Shown: positions 17,527 to 26,777 of the stretch, in pieces
How positions within the stretch are numbered: position 1 is the stretch's first letter
How the letters are laid out: every line of letters starts with the position of its first letter
DNA from: UBA4615 sp044368415
GTDB lineage: Bacteria > Pseudomonadota > Gammaproteobacteria > Burkholderiales > Burkholderiaceae_E
NCBI GenBank assembly: GCA_044368415.1
Contig: JBIPLJ010000016.1
Location: forward strand, 1-64,000
Reading direction: 5' to 3'
DNA length: 64,000 nucleotides
Position numbers and translations under genes: made by a program
The notes under the pieces: generated by a model
What the model was told of the DNA's origin: nothing
Seen by the model: only the letters and a program-made list of their open reading frames with translations
The model's database searches: none

Positions 17527-18324
17527 ATGAACCGAGCCGTCCGCCTCGTCTCCTCCCTTTGCGCCGCGCTGCTCGGCCTCGCCGGCGTCCCGCAGGCTGG
17601 CGCACAGACGCCCGGTGCGACCGACTCCGACAGCCTGTCCGCCAAGGCCACCGACCCGACCGCGTCGCTGATGTCGTTCCAGGTCAACGACTGGTACGTG
17701 CCGAGCCTCTACGGCCGCGACGATTCGGCGAACCAGGTGGTGCTGCGTACCGCGCTGCCCTTCACCCTCTGGGGTATGAACCACATCTTGAGGCTCACCC
17801 AGCCGTTCGCCACCTCGGGACCGGCCGGCAGCGGCGCCGGCGACCTGACGGTGTTCGACGTGATGGTCTTCGACGCCGCCTGGGGGCGCTGGGCGCTGGG
17901 CTTCGCCGGCCAGCTGCCGACCGGCGCGAGCCGCCTCAGCTCGGACACCTGGTCGGTCGGCCCGGCCGCGGGCTTCGTGAACGCCCAGACGAAGGGCACG
18001 AACTGGGGCGTGTTCGTGCAGAGCTACTTCTCGGTGGCCGGCCGCGACGGCGCGCGCGACATCGGCATCGTCAACATCCAGCCGGTGCTCAGCCACCAGC
18101 TGGGCGGCGGCCGCTCGGTGTCGCTCGGCGCCAGCCAGTTGGTCTACGACACCGAGGCCTCGCGCTGGTCCTCGGTGCAGCTCGGCGTCAACTACGGGCA
18201 GGTCGTCCGCGCTTGGGGTTATGCGTGGCGGCCGAACGTCGAGCTCGACCGCGAGCTCCGGGACCTGCCGGGCAACCCGAAGTGGACGCTGCGGCTGGGC
18301 GTGACGCTGCTGCTGCCGATCTGA
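17527..18324 (+). CDS. Predicted outer-membrane or exported beta-rich protein
   Basis: 265 residues. ATG 17527 is chosen because the signal peptide MNRAVRLVSSLCAALLGLAG (ending QAGAQ) begins there; ATG 17491 is a possible earlier start. The mature chain is beta-strand-rich (VFDVMVFDAAWGRWALGFAG, GVFVQSYFSVAG, VQLGVNYGQVV) and finishes with the strand WTLRLGVTLLLPI, consistent with a small barrel. It lies 41 bp after the MetA-like barrel and completes the cluster. I do not recognise a specific family. Confidence 0.6.
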   Translation: MNRAVRLVSSLCAALLGLAGVPQAGAQTPGATDSDSLSAKATDPTASLMSFQVNDWYVPSLYGRDDSANQVVLRTALPFTLWGMNHILRLTQPFATSGPAGSGAGDLTVFDVMVFDAAWGRWALGFAGQLPTGASRLSSDTWSVGPAAGFVNAQTKGTNWGVFVQSYFSVAGRDGARDIGIVNIQPVLSHQLGGGRSVSLGASQLVYDTEASRWSSVQLGVNYGQVVRAWGYAWRPNVELDRELRDLPGNPKWTLRLGVTLLLPI

Positions 18325-18548
18325 GGCCGCGCCCCCACGTATCCTGTCGGCTTTTTGCGCCCTCGAATCCTCGAGCCTGCCGCGCCGTCGGGCCTTCCTG
18401 CGGGGTCAGTACGTGGCGAGAGCGGGCGAGGCCCTCGGTCATCCCAAGTGCTGACCCAGCCGCAGCGCGGCGGGCCGGTATCATCGGCAAGATCCGACGC
18501 ACACCATGCCAAGACCGGCCCGACCCGGCGCCCCAGGAGACCCCAGCC

Positions 18549-19325
18549 GTGTACACCCCCTTCGACCTCTCCGGCCGCACCGCGCTCGTCACCGGCGGCA
18601 ACGGCGGCATCGGCCTCGGCATGGCTCGGGCGCTGCTCGCCTCGGGCGCGTCGGTCGCCATCTGGGGCTCGAACCCCGAGAAGACCGCGCGGGCCAAGGC
18701 TGCACTGGCCGCCGAGACGCCCGATGCCTCGCGGGTGCACGCCTTCGTCGCAGATGTCGGCGACGAGGCCCAGGTCGAATCGACGTTCGCAGCCTCGGTC
18801 GCCGCGCTCGGCCATGTCGACGCCTGCTTCGCCAATGCGGGCGTCTCCTCCAAGGGCACGCTTCTGACCGACATGAGCCTCGAGGAGTTCCGCCGCGTGC
18901 AGCGCGTCAACGTCGACGGTGTATTCCTCACGCTGCGCGCCGCCGCACGCCACATGGCCGAGCGCGGGCAGGGCGGTTCGTTGATCGCCACCTCCAGCAC
19001 CGCCGCCATCGAGGGCGCCGCGCGCAACAGCCACTACGGCGCCTCCAAGGGCGCGGTCACCTCGTTCGTGCGCGCGCTGTCGGTCGAGCTCGCCCGGCAC
19101 CGGATCCGCGCCAACTCGATCCTGCCCGGCTGGATCGTCACCGACATGACCGAGCGCTCAGTCAACAACCCTAAGTTCGCCGACGCCGTGATGCCGCGCA
19201 TCCCCGCCCGCCGCTGGGGCGAGATCGACGACTTCGGCGGCATCGCGGTCTACCTCGCCAGCGACGCGTCGAGCTACCACACCGGCGAGCAGTTCGTGAT
19301 CGACGGCGGCTACACCAAGTTCTGA
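18549..19325 (+). CDS. SDR family oxidoreductase
   Basis: 258 residues from a GTG at 18549 with AGGAGA 8 bases upstream. Classical SDR: TGGNGGIG (about 15-22), FANAGVSS, serine in ATSSTA, YGASK catalytic Tyr/Lys (about 160), and a C-terminal GEQFVIDGGYTKF. It probably oxidises a secondary alcohol or reduces a ketone with NAD(P)H; the substrate cannot be told. A metallophosphoesterase gene starts 17 bp after the stop, likely in the same transcript. Confidence 0.85.
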   Translation: MYTPFDLSGRTALVTGGNGGIGLGMARALLASGASVAIWGSNPEKTARAKAALAAETPDASRVHAFVADVGDEAQVESTFAASVAALGHVDACFANAGVSSKGTLLTDMSLEEFRRVQRVNVDGVFLTLRAAARHMAERGQGGSLIATSSTAAIEGAARNSHYGASKGAVTSFVRALSVELARHRIRANSILPGWIVTDMTERSVNNPKFADAVMPRIPARRWGEIDDFGGIAVYLASDASSYHTGEQFVIDGGYTKF

Positions 19326-19342
19326 ACGCGGAGGACGCTCCG

Positions 19343-20140
19343 ATGCGGTTGCTGGTGCTATCGGACCTGCACGTCGAGTGGGCGGCCTTCGCGCCGCCCG
19401 CGCCGCCCGAGGCGTACGACCTGGTGGTGCTCGCCGGCGACATCGGCCAGGCCACGCTCGCGCTGCGCTGGGCTCGCCGCAGCTTTCCCCACCACCCGAT
19501 CGTGCAGGTGGCCGGCAACCACGAGTTTTTCGACACGGTGCGCGAACCCGCGGTGCACGCGATGCGTGAGGCCGCACGCCGGCTCGACATCCACCTGCTG
19601 GAAGAAGACACGGTGCGGATCGGCGGCGTGGAGTTCGTCGGCTGCACCGTGTGGACCGACTACCGCCTGCACGACCGCCCGGGGCGCCCAATCAGGATGT
19701 CCTCGGCGGACGCAATGGCCGGGGCGCGCCGCGTCATGCTCGACTATCACAAGATCGACGTCGGCGACCCCTTGTCGGCGACCGGGACCCGCCGCTTCAC
19801 GCCCGAGGACTCGGTGGCGCTGCACGAGCACTCGCGCGCCTGGCTGCGTGAAGCGCTCGCCCGGCCGGCCGCCGGCCGCCGGGTGGTCGTCACCCACCAC
19901 TTGCCGAGCTGGCATTCGGTCTCGCCCGAGTACGCCGCGGCGCCGTCGAACCCGGCCTTTGCCAGCGACCTCGACGCGCTGCTGCCTTCGGCGGACCTCT
20001 GGGTTCACGGCCATACGCACAGCTCGCACGACTACGTCGCCGGCGGCTGCCGCGTGGTCTGCAATCCGCGCGGCTATCCGATGCGCTCCGGTGGCTTCGA
20101 GAACCCCCGCTTCGATCCAGCACGCGTGCTGCTCATCTGA
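19343..20140 (+). CDS. Metallophosphoesterase
   Basis: 265 residues of the calcineurin-like phosphoesterase fold, with every metal motif visible: SDLHVEW (D8, H10), LAGDIGQ, AGNHEFF, THHLPSW and GHTHSSHD. It has no signal peptide, so it acts in the cytoplasm. Substrate is open (nucleotide, phosphoprotein or phospholipid head group in relatives). A ribosome site GGAGGA precedes the ATG. It sits 17 bp behind the SDR gene. Confidence 0.85.
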   Translation: MRLLVLSDLHVEWAAFAPPAPPEAYDLVVLAGDIGQATLALRWARRSFPHHPIVQVAGNHEFFDTVREPAVHAMREAARRLDIHLLEEDTVRIGGVEFVGCTVWTDYRLHDRPGRPIRMSSADAMAGARRVMLDYHKIDVGDPLSATGTRRFTPEDSVALHEHSRAWLREALARPAAGRRVVVTHHLPSWHSVSPEYAAAPSNPAFASDLDALLPSADLWVHGHTHSSHDYVAGGCRVVCNPRGYPMRSGGFENPRFDPARVLLI

Positions 20141-20217
20141 CAAGTCCATCCGTCGGCCGATCGTCGGCCGTCGCATGCGTGCCACTGCCTGCGCGCAGGG
20201 AGGTGGCTCGCCTCACG

Positions 20218-21951
20218 ATGAGGCCCATGGGAGTCGTCGACGCACTGCGGAGGGTTCGTTCACCGCGATCCACAGAGGTTCCTCGTATCGCCGCGGCCCT
20301 GCGCGAGGACAGCTCGAGCGGGCTGATGCGGCTCGCCCGATTCGCCGACACGCTGGAGCGCCGCGCTGATTCGCCGGACACCCGGCTGGCCACGCTCGAG
20401 ACGCTGCGCGCGGACTGGATCGCGGTGATCCAACCGCTGCTCGAGGCCCTGCGCAACCGCCCGATCCCGTTCGCCGCCGACGAGATCGCCCGTTTCCATC
20501 GCCTGGGTCTGGCGCTGCGCGCGGTGCGCAACGCCTATAAGCGCGTGTACGCGGATCTGCGCGCCGCGGCCGCCGAGGGCCCCGTGGCGCCCGCGTCGAC
20601 CCCGGCGCTGCTCGCGCTAGCACGCGCGCTCGATGCGCAATCGCGGCTGCTGGTGGGCGCCGGGCGGCTGCGCATCGCGCTGCACCGCGACGAATGGGAC
20701 GCGCTGTGCCGGCTCGCATTCCCGCTGTGGTCGGCTGGCGCGCTCGATATGTCCTTTCCGGAGCCCTCCATCCCCGTGGGCGAGCGCTGCGGCCCGCCGC
20801 GCACGGCGTTCGTCACCCCGCTGCTGCTGCGACTGCTCGAGCCGCTCGGCCTGTCGGGCGACGCGCTCGAGCATGCGCTGCGCGTCGCGCGCCACTCGGC
20901 GGCGCGCACGGGCGCATCGATCGACGTCGACGGTCTGCCGCATACGAGCGCCGATGGCCCCGCGTTCATGGTGTCCGTCCACCACACGGTTCGTCTCGAC
21001 ACGAGCCAGGCGCACGCGATGATCCTGCGCTGCCGAGAGCGGCTCGCGCAGGGCGCCTCGCCCGAGTCGATCGGACTGCGCACGCGGCTCGCGCCTGCGG
21101 CCGTAGATGCGCAGCTCGCGCAGCTCGCCGTCGTCTGGGGACCGCATCACGTGCCCACGCCGCTGGTGCGTCCGCCGCTGTCGCGGGCGCTGCTCGCGGT
21201 CGGCCTGCCGCGTGCGCTGAAGCGCCACAACACGCCGACGCTGGTGGACGACACGGTGCCGGTCGAGATGGCGGCCGCCGGCGCGGACGGCCTCTCGCCC
21301 TATGTCTACGGCCGTTTCGGCGGCGGCGGTGCGTTCGAGTTTGGGACCGAGGCGGATCGCTCCCGCGGGTCGGCGGGCGAGGCGGCGCGCACAGCCGCCG
21401 CCGCCGCCGCCGCGCTGCGCGACACGGACAACCTCGCGCTGATGGAGCGCATTGGCGAGCCGGTCCGCTGGCGCGGGCAGGACGCCCGCCGCGCGGTGTT
21501 CGCGCGCGCCTCCGAGAGGCCGCGGCTGCGTCTCGGGCAGCTGGTCGCGGTGTTGCCGATACTTGCCGCGCCGCGCGGCATGCTCGCCGGTCGTCGTAGA
21601 CCCGGCTCCGGCCCGTCGCGCCTGCTCGTCGGCACGGTGGTGACGCTCACGCAGACTGGCTCGGCCGACAGCCGCGAGCCGTTCGGCCATAACGTCGGCA
21701 TCGAGTTCTGGTCGGGCGCGCCGGTGCCGGTCAGGGTGCGTTTCGCGTCGAACGGCGGCGGCGAGGGCGCCTGGTGGTTCCCGGCGGCCACCGGGTCGGC
21801 GCCCGCGTCGCTGGTCCTGCGGCGCGACCGATTCGAGGGCGCGACCGAGGTCTCGGTGCGCGACGTCCTCGGCGAGCGTGGGCTGCGCCTCGTCAAGCTG
21901 ATCGAGCGCGGCATCGACCACGATCGCGTCGAGGTCGAGCAGCCCGGCTGA
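20218..21951 (+). CDS. Conserved-type hypothetical protein, possible C-terminal PilZ-like domain
   Basis: 577 residues from ATG 20218; GTG 20179 would add 13 residues. It has no signal peptide. The N-terminal two-thirds are helical and Ala/Arg/Leu-rich (LATLETLRADWIAVIQPLLE and similar). The last 130 residues are beta-rich (LVGTVVTLTQTG, HNVGIEFWSGAPVPVRVRF). This is reminiscent of PilZ-type c-di-GMP receptors in betaproteobacteria, but I cannot see the RxxxR/(D/N)xSxxG motif, so that is a weak inference. It is located just before DUF971-ubiE. Function unknown. Confidence 0.6.
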   Translation: MRPMGVVDALRRVRSPRSTEVPRIAAALREDSSSGLMRLARFADTLERRADSPDTRLATLETLRADWIAVIQPLLEALRNRPIPFAADEIARFHRLGLALRAVRNAYKRVYADLRAAAAEGPVAPASTPALLALARALDAQSRLLVGAGRLRIALHRDEWDALCRLAFPLWSAGALDMSFPEPSIPVGERCGPPRTAFVTPLLLRLLEPLGLSGDALEHALRVARHSAARTGASIDVDGLPHTSADGPAFMVSVHHTVRLDTSQAHAMILRCRERLAQGASPESIGLRTRLAPAAVDAQLAQLAVVWGPHHVPTPLVRPPLSRALLAVGLPRALKRHNTPTLVDDTVPVEMAAAGADGLSPYVYGRFGGGGAFEFGTEADRSRGSAGEAARTAAAAAAALRDTDNLALMERIGEPVRWRGQDARRAVFARASERPRLRLGQLVAVLPILAAPRGMLAGRRRPGSGPSRLLVGTVVTLTQTGSADSREPFGHNVGIEFWSGAPVPVRVRFASNGGGEGAWWFPAATGSAPASLVLRRDRFEGATEVSVRDVLGERGLRLVKLIERGIDHDRVEVEQPG

Positions 21952-22017
21952 CGCGCCGGGAGTGCTCTCGATTCGCGATACCATCGGCGCTCGTCGCACC
22001 CCCCTACACCCCACACG

Positions 22018-22479
22018 ATGGCCGGCCTCGACAAGAGCACTCCGACGCCGACCCGAATCGTCGTCCACACCCAGTCCCGCGCGCTGGAGATCGCCTTCAC
22101 CGACGGCGCAGCGTTCCGGCTCCCGTTCGAGCTGCTGCGGGTGTACTCGCCGTCGGCCGAGGTGCGCGGCCACGGGCCCGGGCAGGAGGTGCTGCAGGTC
22201 GGCAAGCGGGAGGTCGGCGTGATCACCGTCGAGCCGGTCGGCCACTACGCCATCCAGCCTCACTTCTCCGACGGCCATTCCACGGGCATCTTTTCGTGGG
22301 ACTACCTGCACTGGCTCGGCACGAACCACGACCGGCTCTGGGAAGAGTATCTCGGGCGCCTGCAGGCTGCTGGTTCGAGCCGCGATGTCGGCGGGTCGTC
22401 GCTCGTCGCGCCCGCCGTGGTCTCCGCGGTCTCGGGCACCCCGATCGCCGCGGTCTCGATGGCGCGGCCCCGCTCGTGA
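22018..22479 (+). CDS. DUF971 family protein
   Basis: 153 residues. The DUF971 core (about 20-115) is clear: LEIAFTDGAAFRLPFELLRVYSPSAEVRGHGPG, GVITVEPVGHYAIQPHFSDGHSTGIFSWDYL and GTNHDRLWEEYL, followed by a variable Ala/Ser/Val tail. The fold is shared with the N-terminal domain of gamma-butyrobetaine hydroxylase. The biochemical role is unknown. Its TGA overlaps the GTG of ubiE, the normal betaproteobacterial arrangement, so the two are translationally coupled. Confidence 0.85.
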   Translation: MAGLDKSTPTPTRIVVHTQSRALEIAFTDGAAFRLPFELLRVYSPSAEVRGHGPGQEVLQVGKREVGVITVEPVGHYAIQPHFSDGHSTGIFSWDYLHWLGTNHDRLWEEYLGRLQAAGSSRDVGGSSLVAPAVVSAVSGTPIAAVSMARPRS

Positions 22480-23267
22480 GCAACCGGCAGGACGGTGCGC
22501 CGTCCCTCGGCGACACGGGCGCGCGAGGCGACCCGAATGCGACCCATTTCGGATTCCGCACCGTTCCGCTCGGTCAGAAGGCCGAGAAGGTGGCCGAGGT
22601 CTTCGATTCGGTCGCCAGCCGCTACGACGTGATGAACGACCTGATGTCGGCCGGCCTGCACCGCGCCTGGAAGGCGTTCACGGTGCGGCACGCGGCGCTG
22701 CGCCCGGGCATGAAGGTGCTCGACATTGCCGGCGGTACCGGCGACCTCGCCCGTGCCTTCGCCCAGCGCGTCGGCCCCGAGGGCGAAGTCTGGCTGACCG
22801 ACATCAACGGCTCGATGCTCGGCGTCGGCCGGGACCGTCTCCTGGACGAGGGCCTGATGCTGCCGGTGGCGCAGTGCGACGCCGAGGCGCTGCCCTTCCC
22901 CGACGGCCGCTTCGACCGGGTGACGGTAGCCTTCGGGTTGCGCAACATGACCCGCAAGGAGGCCGCACTGCGCGAGATGCACCGTGTGCTCGCCCCAGGC
23001 GGCAAGCTGCTGGTGCTGGAGTTCTCCAAGGTCTGGAAGCCCATCGCGCCCGTCTACGACGCCTATTCGTTCGGCGTCCTGCCCCAGCTCGGCCGGCTGG
23101 TCGCAGGTGACGCCGACAGTTACCGGTACCTCGCCGAGTCGATCCGTATGCATCCCGACCAGCCGAGCCTGGGTGCACTGATGGAAACCGCCGGATTCGG
23201 ACGCGTTCGCTGGCACAACCTGACGCTCGGTGTTGTGGCCCTACACGAAGGCGTGAGATTCTCGTGA
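22476..23267 (+). CDS. ubiE: Ubiquinone/menaquinone biosynthesis C-methyltransferase UbiE
   Basis: 263 residues from a GTG overlapping the DUF971 stop. The family opening THFGFRTVPLGQKAEKVAEVF leads to FDSVASRYDVMNDLMSAGLHR. The SAM site is LDIAGGTGDLARAF (about 75-88), with TDINGSML, PFPDGRFDRVTVAFGLRN and EFSKVWKP following. It carries out the SAM-dependent C-methylation step of ubiquinone (and menaquinone) synthesis in the cytoplasm. It is followed by Tim44-like and UbiJ genes. Confidence 0.95.
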   Translation: MSNRQDGAPSLGDTGARGDPNATHFGFRTVPLGQKAEKVAEVFDSVASRYDVMNDLMSAGLHRAWKAFTVRHAALRPGMKVLDIAGGTGDLARAFAQRVGPEGEVWLTDINGSMLGVGRDRLLDEGLMLPVAQCDAEALPFPDGRFDRVTVAFGLRNMTRKEAALREMHRVLAPGGKLLVLEFSKVWKPIAPVYDAYSFGVLPQLGRLVAGDADSYRYLAESIRMHPDQPSLGALMETAGFGRVRWHNLTLGVVALHEGVRFS

Positions 23268-23361
23268 TCGGCAAGGTCCGGCGCTACGCTACGACGGACA
23301 TTCAGTCACCAGGCAGGGCATGGGCCTTGCCGCGCACGAACACTGCTTCTAGGAGAAGACG

Positions 23362-24339
23362 ATGAGGACACTCTGGATCGCGCTGATCGCCGTATTCGCC
23401 GCCACGACGATCGGCCTCGCCGACGCCGAGGCCAAGCGGATGGCCAGCGGCAAGAGCGTCGGCAAGCAGGCCCCCAGCGGGGTGATGCAGCGCGACGCGA
23501 CGCCGTCCTCGCCTGCGGGCGCCTCGCCTGCAGGCCCGAGCGCGACGCCGTCCGCGCCTGCGGCGCCGTCCGCCGCCGCCGCGGCCCGCCCGGCAGCGCC
23601 TGCCGCCGCCGCCGCCGCGACCGGCGGCAAACGCTGGCTCGCCCCGCTTGCCGGCCTGGCCGCGGGTCTGGGTCTGGCGGCGCTTGCCAGCCATCTCGGC
23701 TTTGGTGACGAACTGGCCTCGTTCATGATGATCGCGCTGCTCGCAGTTGCCGCGCTCGTCGTCGTGCGCCTGATCATGTCCCGCCGTGCCGCGTCGCAGC
23801 AGCGCCCGGCCTTCGCCGGTGCCACGCCGTACGCCTACACCGGCCTCGGCCAGGAGGCTTCGGTGCCCAACTACCAGCCGGCGCCCGCGTCGGCGGCTAG
23901 CCGCGAGCAGCCGATGGATACCGTCCGAGCGGCCGCGCAGCCGGTGGTGTCCGGGGCGATCCCGGAGGGCTTCGATGCCGAAGGCTTCGTGCGCAATGCG
24001 AAGGTCTACTTCGTTCGCCTGCAGGCCGCCTTCGACGCCGGCGACACTGCCGACCTGCGCGAGTTCACCAGCCCCGAGATGTTCGCCGAGCTCAAGCTCG
24101 AGATCGACGAGCGCAATGGTGCGCCCAACCAGACCGACGTGATCACGCTCGACGCGCGCCTGCTCGGCGTGGAGACCGGTGCGAGCGAGCACCTGGCCAG
24201 CGTGCGCTTCTCGGGCACGCTGCGCGAGCAGCCTGACGCCTCCCCCGAGGCCTTCGACGAGGTCTGGAACTTCGAGCGTCCCGCGGCCGGCACCGGCGGC
24301 TGGGTGCTCGCCGGCATCCAGCAGCTCTCCCGCGCCTGA
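23362..24339 (+). CDS. Tim44-like domain protein
   Basis: 325 residues. An N-terminal signal or anchor (WIALIAVFAATTIGLADA), a low-complexity Ala/Pro/Ser stretch (about 45-90), a second hydrophobic pair (LAPLAGLAAGLGLAALA and SFMMIALLAVAALVVVRLIM), then a C-terminal Tim44-like domain (FDAEGFVRNAKVYFVRLQAAFD through WNFERPAAGTGGWVLAGIQQL). The ribosome site TAGGAGAAG is strong. Such genes regularly sit between ubiE and ubiJ in Burkholderiales. The function is probably membrane-associated and is not established. Confidence 0.85.
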   Translation: MRTLWIALIAVFAATTIGLADAEAKRMASGKSVGKQAPSGVMQRDATPSSPAGASPAGPSATPSAPAAPSAAAAARPAAPAAAAAATGGKRWLAPLAGLAAGLGLAALASHLGFGDELASFMMIALLAVAALVVVRLIMSRRAASQQRPAFAGATPYAYTGLGQEASVPNYQPAPASAASREQPMDTVRAAAQPVVSGAIPEGFDAEGFVRNAKVYFVRLQAAFDAGDTADLREFTSPEMFAELKLEIDERNGAPNQTDVITLDARLLGVETGASEHLASVRFSGTLREQPDASPEAFDEVWNFERPAAGTGGWVLAGIQQLSRA

Positions 24340-24344
24340 GCCCG

Positions 24345-24956
24345 ATGGCAGGGGTCCCGCTGCCGCTTGCACAGACGGCGCTGTCCGCGCTGAACCACGT
24401 GCTGCGGCAGCAGGCCTGGGCACGCGACCGGCTCCGCGCCCATGCGGGGCGCACGGTCCGGGTCGTCGTCGCCACGCCGCTCGGTCCGGTCCGCGCCGAC
24501 GCGCGGATCGCCGACCAAGGCATGCTCGAGGTGGCCGAGGTGGCATCGCCGACGGTGACGCTGTCTCTAACCCCGTCGATCGACGCGCTGTTCGGCATGC
24601 TTCGCGATGGCCCGCGCGGTCTGACTGGTCACCTGAAGGTCGATGGCGACGTGATGGTCGCCGCCGCCGTCGGCGAGATCGCCCAGCATCTGCGCTGGGA
24701 CGTCGAGGAGGACCTGAGCAAGGTCTTCGGCGACCGCGTCGCCCACCGCATGGGCGAGACCGCCCGTGAAGGCGTTCGCCAGGCAGACGACCTGCGTGGC
24801 CGCGTCGAGACCGGACTGCGCCAGTTCCTGGTGCAGGAAGATCCGCAGCTCGTCGGTTGCGAGGACCTCCGCACACTGTCGGAGGCGATCGAGGGTCTGG
24901 AGGCGGTGGTCCGGCGCGCGGAAGCCGCCATTCCGGTGAGCCCCGCTTGCGGCTGA
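24345..24956 (+). CDS. ubiJ: Ubiquinone biosynthesis accessory factor UbiJ
   Basis: 203 residues with the SCP2-like lipid-binding layout of UbiJ: ALNHVLRQQAWARDRLRAHAG, VTLSLTPSIDALFGML, LTGHLKVDGDVMVAAAVGEI, and a C-terminal coiled-coil (DDLRGRVETGLRQFLVQED and LRTLSEAIEGLEAVV). UbiJ supports the Ubi metabolon late in ubiquinone synthesis. It follows the Tim44-like gene after 5 bp. The usual next gene, ubiB, is not here: the following gene is an asparaginase on the opposite strand. Confidence 0.88.
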   Translation: MAGVPLPLAQTALSALNHVLRQQAWARDRLRAHAGRTVRVVVATPLGPVRADARIADQGMLEVAEVASPTVTLSLTPSIDALFGMLRDGPRGLTGHLKVDGDVMVAAAVGEIAQHLRWDVEEDLSKVFGDRVAHRMGETAREGVRQADDLRGRVETGLRQFLVQEDPQLVGCEDLRTLSEAIEGLEAVVRRAEAAIPVSPACG

Positions 24957-25014
24957 GGCTGAGTCCCGCCCTGCGGCCGGTCCCCTCCGGGCGGCCGAGC
25001 TCCGCCTGGTCCGC

Positions 25015-26019
25015 CTAGAACCCGTCGACCAGCGCCTGCACTGCGTCGCGGCCTAGGCCCGCGGCGAGCGCCAACGAGGCCAGCAGCCGCGCCTTGTGCG
25101 GAGACAGCCAACCCGCCGCGACGAACCCGCCGGCATCGTCATCGACGCCCGCGTTGCGGGTCACCGGCCCATTTGCCACGCGGCTCGCCCGGATCACCAG
25201 GCAGCCGGCCGCCGCGGCCGCGGACAGCGCGTCGCGCATCGGGTCGGACACGGTGCCGTGGCCGGTGCCGGACACTACCAGCCCGCGCGCGCCGCGCGAC
25301 AGCAGGAAGGTGACGATCGCCGGATCCGCATCGACATGCTGGGCAACGATGTCCACACGCGGTAGCGCGGCCGGCAGCGTCGTCAGCCGAGCAAGCAGCG
25401 ACGGGCGGCGGGCGGCCGCCTCGGCCGCGGGCAGGTGCCAGTGCGGGCGCCCATCGAGGATCGAGGCCAGCGGCGCACCATCGCGGGCGACGAAGGCGTC
25501 GGTGCGCGAGGTGTGGACCTTGGCCGCGCGGTCCGCCCCGAAGACCTGGTCGTTCATCAGCACCAGCGCGCCGGCGCCGCGGGCGGCGGGGTCGACTGCG
25601 ACCGCGGCCGCCGCGTACAGGTTCATCGGTCCGTCTGCACCGATCGCGGTCGCCGGCCGCATTGCGCCGGTCAGCACGACCGGCACGCCGCGCGGGCAGG
25701 CGAGGTCGAGCAGCAGCGCGCTCTCCTCCAGGGTGTCGGTGCCATGGGTCACGACGATGCCGGCCAGGCCAGGGTCGGCCTGCGCGGCGCGGATCCGGGC
25801 CACGAGCGCGAGGTGGTGGGCGCCGGTCATGTGCTGGCTGCCGATCGCGAACGGCTGCTCGGCTTCGATGCGGGCGAGCCCGCGCAGCGCCGGGACGGCA
25901 TCGACCAGGGCGGCGACCGGCACCGCGCCGGGTCGGTAGCCCTGGGTGCGGTCGGCGGAGGGCGCGGCACCGGCGATGGTGCCGCCGGTGGCGATCAGCA
26001 GCAGGCGGGGGAGGTCCAT
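25015..26019 (-). CDS. L-asparaginase
   Basis: 334 residues of the bacterial type I/II asparaginase family. The first catalytic Thr is in ATGGTIAG (about 11), the second Thr-Asp in VVTHGTDTLEE (about 90), followed by VVLTGAMRP, DGPMNLYAA, NDQVFGA and a Lys in KVHTSRTDAF. It hydrolyses asparagine to aspartate and ammonia. There is no signal peptide, so it is probably cytoplasmic. It is a single gene, convergent with ubiJ and divergent from the HNH gene. Confidence 0.9.
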   Translation of the reverse strand: MDLPRLLLIATGGTIAGAAPSADRTQGYRPGAVPVAALVDAVPALRGLARIEAEQPFAIGSQHMTGAHHLALVARIRAAQADPGLAGIVVTHGTDTLEESALLLDLACPRGVPVVLTGAMRPATAIGADGPMNLYAAAAVAVDPAARGAGALVLMNDQVFGADRAAKVHTSRTDAFVARDGAPLASILDGRPHWHLPAAEAAARRPSLLARLTTLPAALPRVDIVAQHVDADPAIVTFLLSRGARGLVVSGTGHGTVSDPMRDALSAAAAAGCLVIRASRVANGPVTRNAGVDDDAGGFVAAGWLSPHKARLLASLALAAGLGRDAVQALVDGF

Positions 26020-26120
26020 CCCGCGATCCTACCGGCGGGCCGTCACGGTTTCGACATGCGTGCGGCGCACTGCGCCGGTATGATCAGTCGTACGGTACTT
26101 TCACGGAACGGATGCACCCG

Positions 26121-26777
26121 ATGCACGACATCCTCGTTCTCGACGTCGCCGGTACGCCGGTGAGGTGGGTCGACCACGAGTCCGCTGCGGCGTACTACGC
26201 GGGCGGAAAGGTGCGTTGGGAGCTCGGCGTCGACCGCCTCGTGCTGCACGGCGGCATCAGCCGCCTGCACGGGCGGCGCTCCACGCTCGAGATCGCGGCA
26301 ATCATCGCGATCGAAGGCCCACGCTGGAAGGTGCGCGGCACCGAGGACCGCGCACCGCTTTCGCGCTCCATGGTCTTCGCTCGCGACCGCCATGTCTGCG
26401 CATACTGCGGCGGGCGCTTCACGCAGGCGGCCCTGGAGATGGAGCACGTCACCCCGAGCTCGCGCGGCGGGCTCACCGTCTGGCAGAACGTGGTGTCGGC
26501 CTGCCGCGCCTGCAACCAGCGCAAGGGCAACCGCACGCCCGAGTCGGCATCCATGCCGCTGCTCTATGTGCCCTACGTCCCGAACCGGCACGAGGCGTTC
26601 ATCCTCGCGAACCGTCGGATCCTCGCCGACCAGATGCACTTCCTGCTCGCCGGCGTGCCGCGTCACTCGCGGCTGTGGGTATCCGATGAGGCGCCGGATC
26701 AGCCGGCGGTCTCGGTGCTCGGGCTGAGGAAGCGCGCACCGCACCCGTCCGGCGGCAAGGGCCGCGAGAACAGGTAG
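26121..26777 (+). CDS. HNH endonuclease family protein
   Basis: 218 residues. ATG 26121 is preferred because GGAAC lies 11 bases upstream; ATG 26112 has almost no spacing. After an N-terminal domain (DILVLDVAGTPVRWVD), the HNH nuclease core is plain: CAYCGGRF, EMEHVTPSSRGG, WQNVVSACRACNQRKGNRTP. The two Cys pairs would bind zinc, and H in EMEHVTP is catalytic. C-terminal tail LLAGVPRHSRLW. Such proteins are common, chromosomal and of unsettled role (DNA repair, defence or housekeeping). Its promoter region is shared with the divergent asparaginase. Confidence 0.85.
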   Translation: MHDILVLDVAGTPVRWVDHESAAAYYAGGKVRWELGVDRLVLHGGISRLHGRRSTLEIAAIIAIEGPRWKVRGTEDRAPLSRSMVFARDRHVCAYCGGRFTQAALEMEHVTPSSRGGLTVWQNVVSACRACNQRKGNRTPESASMPLLYVPYVPNRHEAFILANRRILADQMHFLLAGVPRHSRLWVSDEAPDQPAVSVLGLRKRAPHPSGGKGRENR

